Below are positions 55,297 to 55,902 of a stretch of DNA of 55,902 bases, piece after piece. Each line of letters starts with the position of its first letter. The stretch's first letter is position 1. This DNA is from Clostridia bacterium (GTDB lineage: Bacteria; Bacillota; Clostridia; Oscillospirales; Acutalibacteraceae), in contig JAKSQK010000010.1 in the NCBI GenBank assembly GCA_024404145.1, positions 1 to 55,902 on the forward strand, in the 5' to 3' direction. The position numbers were made by a program, and so were the translations under genes. Below the pieces are notes generated by a model. It was not told the origin of the DNA. It saw only the letters and a program-made list of their open reading frames with translations, and made no database searches.

Positions 55297-55325
55297 TTGA
55301 AATTTTAAGTATTTTTTGGTAAACT
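55297..55325 (+). promoter_or_regulatory. Promoter of tuf
   Basis: TTGAAA (55297-55302), 17-bp spacer and TAAACT (55320-55325), with TG upstream of the -10. It allows extra transcription of tuf beyond read-through from fusA. A weak AT hairpin overlaps it. Confidence 0.65.
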
Positions 55326-55370
55326 AAAAAATGTGATTAAAAAAACTAAATTTAGGGAGGAAATATCACA

Positions 55371-55902
55371 ATGGCAAAAGCAAAATTTGAACGTAATAAA
55401 CCACATGTTAACATTGGTACAATCGGTCACGTTGACCATGGTAAGACAACTCTTACCGCTGCAATCACAAAGTTCCTTTCATTAAAGGGATATGCACAGT
55501 TTGAAGACTATGCAAACATCGATAAGGCACCCGAAGAGAGAGAGCGTGGTATTACAATCAATACCGCTCATGTTGAGTATGAAACTGACGCTCGTCATTA
55601 TGCTCACGTTGACTGTCCGGGACATGCTGACTATGTTAAGAACATGATTACCGGTGCTGCTCAGATGGATGGCGCTATCCTTGTTATCGCCGCTACTGAC
55701 GGTCCTATGGCTCAGACAAAAGAACATCTTCTTCTTGCTCGTCAGGTTGGCGTTCCGTCAATCGTTGTTTTCATGAACAAGTGCGATCAGGTTGATGATG
55801 CTGAACTTCTCGAACTCGTAGAGATGGAAATTCGTGAAACTCTCGACAAGTATGAATTCCCCGGCGATGATACTCCTATCATCAAGGGTTCTGCTCTTGT
55901 TG
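55371..55902 (+). CDS. tuf: Elongation factor Tu (partial, cut by window end)
   Basis: The first 177 codons of EF-Tu. G1 [14 protein letters not shown], switch [21 protein letters not shown] and NKCD are present. The start has AGGGAGG. The rest lies beyond the window. Confidence 0.98.
   Translation, partial: MAKAKFERNKPHVNIGTIGHVDHGKTTLTAAITKFLSLKGYAQFEDYANIDKAPEERERGITINTAHVEYETDARHYAHVDCPGHADYVKNMITGAAQMDGAILVIAATDGPMAQTKEHLLLARQVGVPSIVVFMNKCDQVDDAELLELVEMEIRETLDKYEFPGDDTPIIKGSALV

Overview
The window reads as a stretch of chromosome from an endospore-forming, low-to-mid GC Clostridia-type Firmicute. The evidence is five sporulation genes (yqfC, yqfD, ylbJ, dpaA, dpaB), Firmicute-type pairs such as ylxM-ffh, a Gram-positive HPr with a regulatory serine, consensus sigma-A promoters with 17-bp spacers, frequent TTG/GTG starts with strong AGGAGG-type ribosome sites, and no rho-type or Gram-negative envelope genes. 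An order such as Oscillospirales/Eubacteriales is a guess from protein flavour only. I see no insertion sequence, prophage, CRISPR array or resistance island. The content is almost all core information processing, cell wall, glycolysis and sporulation.

Layout. 1-3570 (minus): alpha/beta hydrolase, a membrane-anchored MurF and Ddl, divergent from rpoB. 3688-11550 (plus): rpoB-rpoC from their own promoter, then rpmE. 11572-16979 (plus): yigZ, dgt, dnaG-rpoD, a TSCPD protein and an unknown protein. 17015-17224: a lone 5S rRNA with its own promoter. 17223-18657 (minus): yqfC-yqfD. 18742-23674 (plus): ylbJ, a Cys-rich small protein and the pgk-tpiA-gpmI glycolytic run. 23735-24634: a membrane protein and a divergent XRE repressor sharing a two-operator control region. 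24672-28273 (plus): ylxM-ffh-rpsP-khpA-rimM-trmD. 28354-28965: ptsH and tRNA-Pro(GGG). 28966-29235 has no recognised gene but contains a coding-like open frame without a start. 29287-31326 (minus): an EF-G paralogue. 31623-34725 (plus): an unknown exported protein and a polar amino acid ABC transporter (binding protein, permease, ATPase). 34787-35308: an unknown protein. 35347-38290 (minus): SRP RNA, dnaX, ebfC, recR, DUF896. 38375-42092 (plus): beta-helix acyltransferase, Nudix, zinc-finger/DUF2628 membrane protein, galU, HAD phosphatase. 42132-44764 (minus): dpaB, dpaA and cca. 44852-51191 (plus): murC, AlaX-like editing protein, prmA, prfB, ABC exporter. 51240-51904 (minus): DUF2752 and TM2 proteins. 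52027-55902 (plus): the str operon rpsL-rpsG-fusA and the start of tuf.

How it fits together. Most genes serve making and policing of protein: RNA polymerase, sigma-A, primase, both parts of SRP (ffh and SRP RNA), ribosomal proteins and their modification (prmA, rimM, trmD), RF2, mischarged-tRNA editing and CCA addition. Peptidoglycan precursor synthesis appears at both ends (Ddl and MurF, then MurC). Dipicolinate synthase A/B makes the spore-core calcium chelator. A notable structural point is that rpoBC and the str operon, which in most Firmicutes adjoin each other behind rplJL, are about 41 kb apart here, and rpoB starts its own transcript without rplJL.

No convincing wholly new multi-gene system was found. 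The best leads are the self-contained XRE/operator/membrane-protein switch at 23735-24634, the structured S12-S7 spacer, the lone 5S unit with a GNRA hairpin at its predicted 5' end, and the coding-like tract beside tRNA-Pro.
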